Assembly (NCBI GenBank): GCA_024509875.1
Contig: JAMPIV010019879.1
Span: forward strand, 722,001-786,000
Direction: 5' to 3'
Source: Oreohelix idahoensis
Lineage: Eukaryota; Mollusca; Gastropoda; Stylommatophora; Oreohelicidae
Length of the DNA stretch: 64,000 bases
The notes beneath the pieces are model-generated. The model was given only the letters and a program-made list of their open reading frames with translations, did no database searches and had not been told where the DNA came from. Both the position numbers and the translations under genes were made by a program. Shown one piece after another: positions 24,201-36,200 of this stretch; position 1 is the stretch's first letter, and each line of letters opens with the position of its first letter.

Positions 24201-27200
24201 AGAATTGCACGATGTTGGAAAGTCAGCCATAAAAATATTAAAAACAAGTAAATAATTCTTTAAAGTTCACATCAAAACTTGATTCAAATGATCAGTCTAT
24301 GCATGCAGAGATATTCTACGTGCTGTGGACTGTGATAACTTTGTACTATTAACAAATTAAATGCTGTCCAAACCAACTACTCTTGAGGAAAAGAGTGAGA
24401 ATCCTGGCAACAAAGGAACAAAGTTATGTTATTGTTGTTTAACTAGGTCTGCTGAGCTTCTCAGTCATTTGCTGCCAGCACCACATTGAAGACTCCTTGG
24501 TATTATCTACAGTGTAGATCTAGGCTTTTCCTGTGGCTTTTATGCCATTCAGAAATGTTTTGAGTTGAAGTCATGAGCTCCATTTTCTTCCAGCTTGGCT
24601 AGCATTTAAAGGAACATCACATCTGGTCCCAAGCTAGGAGGAAGAAGTGTGTGGCATACAATGCATTCCTCGCCATTCAAGGGAGCTCTCAAAATATGCA
24701 GAGCTAAAATACTGTGCTCTGGTTCTGGGCTCTCCCAAAGAATTGTCACATCCTGCACAGAGACACTTCTAAGCTCCCCTGCCCATCTTGGGCCCATAGT
24801 GAGATCCTGCTGCATGCAGCCATCCATATAAAAAGCGAGTTACATCTGGGGCTTATGTGACTGCTCCAAGTTTAGTGTGCTATGCTAGTTCCCTGGAAAT
24901 GGATGGATGAATTCAAGAGTCAATGAGGATGTAATTAGCCTCACTTCGACATTTGAATTATTTAGCATTGTGTCTAGCTGGTGATCATACAAGGATGACT
25001 CCAGATATGCCTCCATGCATAGGAACAAAGTTTAAAATTAGTGCTGTTGGAGGTTCCATTTAGCTTGCTATCAATGAATAAAATATGTTTGAAAACTGTA
25101 GGAAATAAAATAAGCTTTCAACAGTAGAGCATGAAATGTCCAGCAAAAGTTGTTTTGTTGAAAAAAGTGGTGTAGAAATGACATTTTTTAAAATTTTGTT
25201 TTTATTTTCATGACTCACCATATGTAATATCAATCCCCCCCCCCTTCCCGCCCCCACACCCCCCCCCCCCCCCCCCCCCCCCACCCCTCCCCCCCCCCCC
25301 AACAAAATAAAACCAACTTTAGTGTCTGCTGGTATTCTGCCAAAAGATTCAGAGAATTTTCATTAGGCAGACTGTGTAGAAAGAGGACAATTTTTACATA
25401 TCCTTCTGTTACTCTCCAGCGTTCCGCACCATAGAGAAACACAGAAAGTACTCAGCATATGTGTTTGTGCTATACTGAGAGGACTTCCAGATGTTGTTTG
25501 GACTAGCAAAGGCATTTCTCGCTTTATTCATTCTGTTGTTGATGCCTTTGCTTGTTCCGCCATCTGGTGTTACTAACCTTTAGCACGCTGCGGGTGACAC
25601 ATGTCGCCCGCAGAAACCTATGTTCTGAACGCTAGAGGCGACAAGTGTCGCCTTACAGATTTCATCGTTTCTAGCATTAGGACTTGTGTACACGTGATTT
25701 CAGCCCCGGATGTTAAGTTGTAATGTTATTTGCAAGAGAGTTAGCTTCCGTTTCCGATCTTAAAAAAGTGATGGGTGTATCCGCGTTTATTTTTTGTAAA
25801 TTTTTTTAAATCGAAATGAATCGGCATCGAACACGCGGCCATTTTCGCTCTAATTTTATTGGATTCTGACGCCATGCGGTGGGGATGAGATTTTTGTCTT
25901 TATAAGCGCTGATATCGGTTCTCAGAATATGTTTGATGGCTGAGATGGAAACGAAAGTAGAATGGCATTGCTAGTATGTATAATTTTAGGGGTTAGGACT
26001 AGGAATATCGGAAAGATTTAGAATTATGGCCGAATGTCACTGCTGACGAGGGCGTTTGTTGCTTTGCTACTGATGATGGGTGTAACGAAAAGATCGTCAT
26101 TTGATTTGTATTGGTCAAATGACTTTCACTGAGATGCAAGGGATATGGACTCTTCGTGTGTTGGTTATTTTTTTTAAATTTTTTTTTAATTTTAAACTTA
26201 AAAAAAATTATTTTTTATTATTTTAATTTTTTTTTCGTTTTTTTCACCTTTCCTTTCCTCTCTTCCTATCACATCTAACATGTACACAAACAAATTTTAT
26301 ATCATCAGATTCACCATTCATTTATTTATATAAATTCCAAAAATGATAGCAATTGACCAAGAAACACAAAAACTATAGACATTACAAGTCACCCAATATA
26401 AAAACGGGACGCTGTGAAAAAGAATGCAGCGGCAGGTGACTATTTTCGCCAAAAGAATGCCGCGTGCTAAAGGCTAAGCATCCTAGGTATGTAAATGTGT
26501 CTGTTCTAGCTTCTGGTTCCTTATTGTCATGGGTTCAGGATTGCCCACATTGAGTGTCATGACCTCTGTCTTCTTTAGATTGATGTTCAGACCCACCTGC
26601 TGGCTATACTTATTCAGTACATCCGTTTTTTCCTGGATGTGTTGATGTGAATGTGCGAGCAGTGCAATATCATCTGCATATTTCCGATCTTCCAGTGTCG
26701 AAAACGTTGTCCATCTTGTTCCTCTAGGACTGCCCTCTGTTGTCTGGCTCATCATCCAGTCTATGTCAAAAATAAAGTGGTAAATAAGGGGCATCCCTGT
26801 CGTACTCTTGTCTTCACCTCAAAAGTTAAGATTGCTCTGCCCAACACTACATGTAAAGTTAGCATTTAGGCTGTGTATGCAGTCAAAAGCCTTTTCAAAG
26901 TTAATGTATAGCTGTCTCTGCCATTCTGAGCACTGCTCTATAATGTTCTTGAGGGTGAATATATGATCTGCACATATGATCTGCACATCTTCTGTTCTTT
27001 CTGAATTCTGCTTGTTCTCTCCTCAGTTTATGGTCTACTGCTTTTGAATTCTCTGGATAATTAACCTGCCTAGTATTTTACTAGGAACTGAGAGAAGAGT
27101 AGTTCCTCTCCAGTTGTTGCAGTCTGCAAGGTCGAACTTCTTGGGCAATTTAACAACTATTCCTTTATCCACTCCTTTGGTATTGCCTCTGCTGGACTTG

Positions 27201-30200
27201 TGCAAATAGTGGTTCTAATGGTTCTGCTGTTATTTCAGGATCTGACTTAAATAACTCGGCATTTAAATTGTCGTGACTAGAACCTTTTCCACTGTTTAAC
27301 CCTTTGAAAGCTGTGATGATTTCTTACCTTCATTTAATGTCTGTATTTACGTCAATAAAAGGTTCCAAAGGTTGTTATTGCCGGGAGTTGTAGTTGTAGT
27401 GAGGATAAGCTCTCACTGCAGATAAAATACTTCTATGGCACGCGCCTCAAACAGCCTCTGACAACCAAGTCCAGCTCCCGGCCTTCACGTGTGGCTCAAT
27501 TTGAGCCCGGCGGAACTGTTTCCACTGACGGGAGAAGGGGCAAAGGTGAGCGACTGGCGCCTTAAAACCAGCAGCTTTGGGCAGATAGGGCTCGTGATCC
27601 TTGGTTGGTAGCTTATCTAAGAGAAGGAACTCTGAATTCAAACCACCGCTGCCTTGCGGGAATATCCATTTATGGGATTGGCTTCGGGAGTAAACCCTGA
27701 GGATAAATCCGGAGTCGGAGTCCCTAAGGCAGTCTAATGTCGATTCGACATTATTCTGGCAACTCCTGCGACATGGCTGGTACCAAACTGTATCGGCTAC
27801 TGCCGTTCCTTTGGATCTACCGGCTGTGTGGAGAGGGGGAACATGCTGCATGGGCAACAGCTTGATCTCCATATAACTGTGCCCAAGCTCGCGCCCTGGA
27901 GAGGACACTCCAGCTTCACCCTATAGGTGTCGGCAAAACACGGGAAGTAGCAGTTACCGGTTATAAGCATTTTGCCCAACTGGCGTAGGGCATGGCGCCA
28001 GGGGCTACTTCCGACAGTGGGAGAGGTTCTAGGATCTCACTGGACAGCTACGCCCGCTTCAAGCTGGGCAGCCCCCAGTCAATAAGGTGTTGTCCCGCCA
28101 CTGTCTGCTTTCCCCATTGGGTGCATGGGGATTAGGGTCAAACCCGAACTGTGGACAGAAAATTTTGCACCAAGCAATTATCGAAAAAATAGAAATAAGC
28201 AAACTCTCAGATTGGGATGCTGGAACATCTGGACTATGTTGACTGGACTATCCGAAAACCTACAGGATGTAAACGATGTAAGGAAGACAGCCATAATTAA
28301 TGATGAGCTTAAACGACTTCAGGTGGATATAGCTGCACTTCAGGAAACGCGCCTGGCGGGCTCTGGAACGGTGAGCGAGAAGGACTACACATTTTATTGG
28401 CAAGGGAAAGATCTTAATAAAGCTAGAGAACACGGAGTAGGTTTTGCGGTCACAAAATCGCTAACTAAAATGGTTGAACCAGGTGAGAATGGATCAGAAC
28501 GCCTGTTAACGCTCCGCCTGCAAACTAGCACAGGTCCCATCACCCTTGTCAGTGTGTATGCTCCTACTCTGTACTCTGCCTCAGAAGCTAAAGATGAGTT
28601 CTACGAGAATCTAACAGCAATTATCAAAAGCATACCTAGGCAAGAACAGCTTGTTCTCCTTGGTGACTTTAACGCTAGAGTGGGTTCCGATAATGTTTCA
28701 TGGCCTTCATGTCTGGGCAGGTTTGGTATTGGCAAGATGAATGAAAATGGACAACGGCTCTTAGAGTTGTGCGTCCACCATGACCTCTGCGTGACCAACA
28801 CCTACTTTCAGACAAAACCCCAGCATAAGGTGTCATGGAGACACCCACGATCCAAGCACTGGCACCAACTTGACCTGATTCTCGTCAGAAGGCCACTCCT
28901 CAGGTCTGTGCTCTCCACGCGCTCGTACCATAGTGCAGACTGTGATACAGATCACTCCTTGGTTTGCTGCAAAATCAGAGCACAACCAAGAAAACTCTAT
29001 CGTGTCAGACATGAAGGGAAACCACGCATTGATACCAGCAAGATGTCAGACCCTTTCATGATCGCTCAATTCACTGCGACCTTCGAGAAAGTGCTCAGTA
29101 GCCCTCAGCATGGTGATACTATTACAGAGAACTGGGAGCATCTACGGAAACACCATTCAAAGTACTGCACTTGCCACCTTTGGTAAGAAAACAGCAAAGT
29201 CAAATGACTGGTTTGATGCTTCATCAGATGTGATGGCACCTGTCATTGAAGCTAAGCGCAGTGCTATGAATGAATACAAACGTTCACCGAGTGCCAGAAC
29301 CCTACAGATCCTGAGGGCTACGAGAAGCAAAGTTCAACAAACTGCTCGACGCTGTGCAAATGACTACTGGCTCCAGCTCAGTGAGAGCATCCAGATCGCA
29401 GCGCAAACAGGCAACATTAGACAAATGTATGACGGTATAAAGAAAGCACTTGGCCCCCATAAAAGTAAGACGGCACCGCTAAAAACCATCAGCGGAGAGA
29501 AGCTAACCGATAAGGGTAAGCAGATGGAGAGGTGGGTCGAGCACTACTCTGAGCTTTACGCTAGAGACAATACCGTTACGCCTGCAGCCCTTGATGGTGT
29601 CAACAGTCTGCCAACTATGGAGGAGCTGGATGCCGAACCAACATTAGAGGAACTCAGCAAGGCCATTGATAGCTTGGCCTCTGGCAAAGCACCAGGCAGT
29701 GATGGGATTCCTCCTGATTTAATCAATTGCTGTAAGAGCACGCTATTACATCCCCTGCATAGGATGCTGTGCCAGTGCTGGGAAGAGACAACTATTCCTC
29801 AAGACATGCGAGATGCCAAGATTGTAACACTGTATAAAAATAAAGGAGACAGAAGTGATTGCAATAACTACAGAGGCATCTCTCTTCTTAGTATTGTTGG
29901 TAAGGTTTTTGCCAAAGTCATCTTAATGCGACTACACAAGTTAGCTGAGCGCATATATCCAGAGTCACAGTGTGGATTCCGAGCTGGCAGATCAACAACA
30001 GACATGATCTTCTCTCTCCGCCAGCTTCAGGAAAAATCAAGAGAGCAGAAAAGACCATTATATATCGCCTTTATAGACCTCACAAAAGCATTGGACCTGG
30101 TTAGTAGGGATGGACTCTTTAAAATCCTCCTGAAAATAGGCTGCCCTTCTAAAATGCTGGAAATGATAAAGTCATTCCATGACGGCATGAAGGGAACAGT

Positions 30201-33200
30201 CCAATATGCTGGAAGCACGTCACAGCCCTTTGATATACGAAGTGGCGTTAAACAAGGCTGTGTTCTGGCTCCGACCCTCTTCGGAATCTTCTTTGCCTTA
30301 CTCTTGAAACATGCATTCAGAGATGCAACTGAAGGAATATGCCTTCACACTAGGTCAGATGGCCGTCTGTTTAATTTTTCAAGGCTGAAGGCAAAAACAA
30401 AAATCAGAAGGGTCACTATAAGAGACTTGTTGTTCGCTGATGATGCTGCAGTCGTCACTCAAAGCCAACAGGAGCTTCAGAGCTTGATGAATCGCTTCAC
30501 TAAAGCATGCAAGGACTTTGGCCTCACAATAAGTCTAAAGAAAACGAATGTGCTGAGTCAGGATGTGGGTGCTGCACCAGTTATCACTATCGATAACTAT
30601 GAATTGGCAGTGGTGCACCACTTCACATACCTAGGGTCTACCATCAATGACAAACTCTCACTGGATACAGAAATCGACAGCCGCATTGGCAAAGCTGCAG
30701 CTACCTTTGCCCGCCTCACATCGCGTGTTTGGGGAAACTCTAAACTCACAATGAAGACCAAAGCTGCGGTATATAATGCCTGCGTCACCAGCACACTCCT
30801 ATATGGCAGCGAGACCTGGACGACCTATGCTAAGCAAGAAAGAAGGCTCAATACCTTCCATTTGCGGTGTCTACGCCGCATCCTCGGCATCTCGTGGAAA
30901 GATAAAGTGACAAATGTCGAGGTGTTGTCACGTGCTGGCCTTCAAAGTATGTATACGCTTCTTAGACAGCGCAGACTTCGCTGGCTTGGCCATGTTCGCC
31001 GCATGGATGATGGTCGCATCCCAAAAGATATCTTCTACGGACAATTAGCAGATGGCAAGAGAACAGTTGGGCGACCACAGCTGAGGTTCAAAGATGTGTG
31101 CAAAAGAGATATGAGGGCACTGGACATGGATCCAGCAACATGGGAGGATAAAGCTGCCGATCGCACTAAGTGGCGATGCTATTTACGGCGCCACCTCAGA
31201 TTGGGCGAAGAGAGGCTCACACAAGAAGCAGAGGTGAGGAGAAAACGTCGAAAGGAGCACCAGGAAAATAAGCAGCTGAGGGCTGTCACCTCAGGGGCGC
31301 ATTCCCATAGTCAGTTATGACTGAAGGGGCTATTATTACTATTATTATTATAAAAGGCTGAGATGCAAAGAATGAACCAGAGTTGGGGCACTGTACGAAG
31401 GATGGCCGCCGACCGAGCAAAGTGGAATCAATTTGTTGTTGCCCTACAAGACGCCACTAGGCGTGATGACCACTGACTGCTTTGACGGTCGGCGGCTAAG
31501 GATTAAAGAAGAAGAAAAGAAGAAAAGAATTTACGTCAAGATCATTTTCAGCCTCAGGAACATTCAGCTGCATCTCTGGTGGTTCTTTATTCAGTGTTTC
31601 TCTGAAGTGCTCTGCCCATCTTTTTTCCTGCCCCTGTGCTGTGGTGATGAGATTCCCTTGCTTATCTCTTACTAATGTAATATTGTTTGCACCCTGTTTT
31701 CCACTGATGGTTTTAGTTATTTTATATACTGTGCTTTGTTCATTTCTTAGTGAGTCACTTCTGCCTGTCTTGAAAGATCATCTAGGAATTTTCTTCTGTT
31801 GGCTTGGGTTCAACGTTTTACTTCATTGTCCAGCTGACTGTACTGTTTGCTTAATATTTTCTTTAACCTGGTGGACTTTGCTTCTATTTTCTTTCTTTCA
31901 TCTCTTTTCTCATCGCTATCCAATGCTTCCTTTATCGTTCACTGGTGATGAACATTCTTTAATGGTATGTAAGTGTTTTATTAGTGTGTTTTTTTTTTTT
32001 TTATAATTATAACATTAATAACCGCTGTCTCAATGCATCTTTTTTCTTTGCCCTCTTTTATGGCCCACTTTCTTACAATCAACATTTCAGGATTTGTATG
32101 CTGTTTCACCTGCATTCTGATCAAACATGCTGGGGATTCCAGAACAAAGAATGCCAGTAAATGATGTCAGGAGGTTTTCTCAGTGTGTATGGAAGTGTTT
32201 GTAACTTAAAGTTTCTCTAGTATATGGTAGCTGGGCCACATGCCCCACTCTCATGAGCCAATTTTTTTTGGCTCTGCTCTTTATACATTTTTTATATCAA
32301 ATCCATTTGGTTGTGAAGTCACAGAAGAGAGCCCATATAGGGTTATGTGTAATTTTACCTACAAATGCATCATAAATTGCTTTACTTCATTACTAAATGT
32401 TCCACTGTAAATGGAACATACAAGAATACCGTGACAGATCATGGAACTTACAGTTGGGTCTGATCTGGTTAAAGTGAATCTTGAACCCTTCACCTCGGTA
32501 TGGTCCCTCACTAATCAGCCTGAACGTGAGAGGAGAATTCTGCACCAAGTGTTTCTCATGTTGCATTTCTCTATGTCTCTCCTCCCACTGCCATCCTTCC
32601 ATACAAATTCGTGATCCTGGAGATAGTCACAATTTAGCTACTATATTTTGATTTGCCCAATTAAAAGGTTATTGTGGGTGGTTATAATTTAAAGTTCTAG
32701 TGAGGTTCTAGTAATACTTACTATTAATGTCAAATAAAGAGTAAATTAAATATTAACCCAAACACCCCAAGCTTTCATATACACCCTACTCTTTTACACT
32801 GTAACAGGTATGAAGAATTTACCATTTTAGGACAAAACAAAAATACGCTGGCATACTACAATATATGGAGATCAAGAGAAATAGGATCCAACACGAAAAT
32901 AAGAATCTTCAACTCAAATGTGAAGTCAGTCCTATTGTATGGCTCAGAGACATGGAGAACAACAAAGACAACAACCAAAAAGCTACAGACTTTCATAAAT
33001 GGGTGCTTGCGTAGAATAGAGGGATTAAAATGGTATGACAAGGTTACCAACGTGGAACTGATGACAAGAACTAGACAAGTGCCAGTGGAACAAGAAATGA
33101 GAAGAAGACGATGGCGATGGATAGGACACACACTGAGAAAACCTGTTGATAGCATTACAAGGCAGTCCTTGTTCTGGAACCCCCAGGGCAAGAGAGGCAG

Positions 33201-36200
33201 AGGAAGACCAAGAAGTACATGGAGAAGAGAGTTGGAAACAGAGGCGAAAATGATGAGGAGAACATGGAAAGAACTTGAGATGATGGCACGTGACAGGAGG
33301 ACTTGGCATGTGTTTGTTGAAGGCCTATGCTCCTGTGGGAGTGGAGGGTTATGAATGAATGAATGAATACTACAATTTAGAAATGTTCGTTTATGTTATT
33401 TACAATAACTTAATAGGAAGGATGATGCCATGAGCAATGTTATGCCTAGGTATCCAGTGCTTTAGACTGTGCTAATTTTTTACCCCAGTATGTTTATGAT
33501 TCTTATCTTATTTTGAACAATCCTACCTTTACAGAAAGTCATTTCTACTGTCTTATTTACATTTAATAGAATTCCAATTTTGCAATTCATTTATATATTT
33601 TGTTTATTTACAGTGGCGTCACTAGGGTTGTGTCACCCAGTGCGGTAACTCATGGTGTCACCCCCATGGACCTCCTCCCATACGAGACCATACAGAATCC
33701 TTAGTAATGTTTTTTGTACTACTGTTACTCGTAAATCGTAATTCCCATATATCACTGAATGTAATGGCAATAGTAGTGACATAAAAAACTAGCAAAATTA
33801 AAATTACACACTTTAAATTACAATATCATACGCACAGCCTAAATGCATTTACACAGTTTCATGTGGTTAAAGTGAAAATTTGGTAAGAAAACAATAGAAT
33901 TCAAAGTAAAAATGCAGGTATATTGATACAGTACATGTAAGCTGGGCTTACGATAAATGTTTTGTGGTTATAACTAACTACAGGGATATTTTTATAAAAA
34001 ATAATAAATTTCTGCTGAAACACTGCACAAAAATATTAAGTCATTTTGGTGTCACTCCCTCTAATGGTGTCAAACGGTACGGTCCGCACCCCCTGCACAC
34101 CCCTAGTGACGCGACTGTTTATTTATTTGATCTTGTAGACAAATATAATTAGGATAGATTTTTCTCAGTCTCCCCCCCCCCCACCCCCACCCACCCCCCA
34201 TAATATGGCAGCATCATCTGCAAACTGTGACAATTTATTTTCAATATCTTTATAAACTGTTATGCTACCATAAGAACTAGAACTAGATGGAATATAAGTA
34301 ACAAATTAATTTAATTTAAAATCAAATGGTTCCTAAAATAAGAAATGCAGCTTGACTGGCTGAGAGCCTAGTCATAAGAAGAAGCGAAGACGGTTGACCA
34401 ATGCTGTACACTGTGCACGCACTACTGTCAACATCCGGGCGTAGTGAAGGGACTATTTGAACGGAATCGTTCAGCTTGAAAACACTACAGTTCCTCCCCA
34501 GCAAGTTATGAGCAGGGATCAAATCTGATGGGTAGATGATGTCTTCTTTCTGATCGCCTTGGGGGAACTGGAACAACCACTGACCTGTCTTCTATAATCT
34601 ACTCCGAAACAGTAAGTCTCAAATTTGGTGCTGCTTTGTTGACTTGTTTTAAGATGGCTCTGTTTAGCAGAAAGTCATTATAAGTATTATCAGTGGCTCT
34701 GCAGTGCTTGAGAATACTACCTGGTCTCATCTGATTCTGGTGTCGCCTCACAGTCTGGTGACTGTCCACGTGAACAAGGAGCATCATGCTTCCCAATGTG
34801 TGTAGGACATGTCCGTGCAACCAGGGATAACCCTTTGGTGAAAAATTCTTGACGAACACAGAATCTCCACTGTGGAACTTAGATACCTTACTTCAACTGG
34901 GCCTACTTTTTGGTGTTGTCTGGGGCATTATCAGTGATAATTGTGTCCTGTGTTGATGACCGTGCAGTAATTCTGCAGGTGATTTGCCTCAAACTGCGCT
35001 TGGTGTTGTCCTGTAAGCAAAAAGTAATTCATCTAACGCACGGTATCTAGTGCTTCCTCCCCAGCACATCTTTGTCATAGCGGACTTGAAAGTATTATCA
35101 GTAAACTTGCATACGTATATTGTGTTTTTACATGCTAACGTGATGTGTTGTTGGTGACATTTCATTCAATAGGCAAGAAAACAGATAAAATTCACATTGA
35201 AATGTAGCCCCAAGTCTGAACTTCAAAAATTTATTTCTCAATGTAGTCTCCGTTATTTGTTACAGTTTTTGTCCATCTTCTCACAAGGGCATGTATCCCC
35301 GAACGGTAAAAATTTGTGTCCTTTTTCCTAAACCACTGGCGTACGGCGCGTTTAAGGGTCTCAGTGTCCTCAAAGTGATGTCCGCAAAGATCTTCTTTCA
35401 GTGGTCCAAACAGATGGAAGTCAGAAGGTGCAAGATTGGGACTGTAAGGGGGATGTGGTAATAATGTCCAGCCAAATTCTGCAATCGCATCAATGGTGCG
35501 TTTAGCGGTGTGTGGCGTGGCATTATCGTGCAACAGTAGTGCAGTTCTCTGAACTTTTAATGGGTAAAGTCGCCGAAGACGACCTCTAAGTTTCTTCAAA
35601 GTTTCAATGTAACGGTCTGCATTCACCATGTTTCCCTGTTCCAAGAAGTCGAGAAGAATCACACCCTTCTCATCCCAAAACACGGAGGCCATAACTTTCC
35701 CTACAGATGGTGAACTTTTGAACTTCTTTCTTGTCGGCGATGTTGTGTGATGCCATTCCATTGACTGCCTCTTGGATTCTGGTTCAAAAAAATGAACCCA
35801 AGTCTCATCACCTGTCACAATATTCGATTAAAAACTCTTCTCCTTCAGTTTCGTAACGGTGCTGGAGGTTGATGGCTATGGTTTTCCTTGTTTCTTTATG
35901 TCTGTCTGACAACATTCTGGGTACCCACCGTGCACAAACTTTTGAATAACCCAGGTCTTTAATAATGGACAACATGGAAGAAAGTTCATCCAGTGTTACC
36001 CGACGGTCACCACGAATGATGCCATCAACTCGATGAATGTTGTGTGGAGTCACTGCGGTAGACGGACGGCCAGTCCGCTTTGCATCAGCCATTGAGGATT
36101 GACCTACTTCAGCTTCGTCACAACAATGTATCCAACGTCGGACAGTGCTAACATCCACTGTTGAATCTCCATAAACATTCTTCAAACGTTCGTGGATGCG

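Larger units (their letters stand above)
27363..31349 (+). mobile_element. LINE C, nearly intact non-LTR retrotransposon
   Basis: Flanked by ATAAAAGG (27355-27362 and 31350-31357). It has a G/C-richer ~760 bp 5' UTR (27363-28124), a long ORF 28125-31320 and a (TTA)n tail. It sits inside the short LINE A4 copy, which in turn sits in LINE A2. The ORF is broken only once, so this is among the youngest elements here. Endonuclease and RT are both of the APE-LINE type; I cannot name the clade with certainty. Confidence 0.88.
25325..31930 (-). mobile_element. LINE A2 remnant, interrupted by MITE, LINE A4 and LINE C
   Basis: Minus-strand pieces at 25325-25576, 26474-27355 and 31529-31930 align in order with LINE A1 and A3. 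The right piece codes the RT N-terminal linker with frameshifts, the middle piece RT including [11 protein letters not shown], the left piece [12 protein letters not shown] sequence. The 3' end of the element is missing at the poly-C tract, and the 5' part is lost beyond 31930. Confidence 0.82.

Noticed and set aside
24606..24831. Short ORFs on both strands at 24.6-24.8 kb as a possible host exon
   Set aside because: No splice sites in the required phase and no domain; exons 3 and 4 already join in phase.
25060..25442. Gly-rich minus-strand ORFs
   Set aside because: Products of the poly-C tract.
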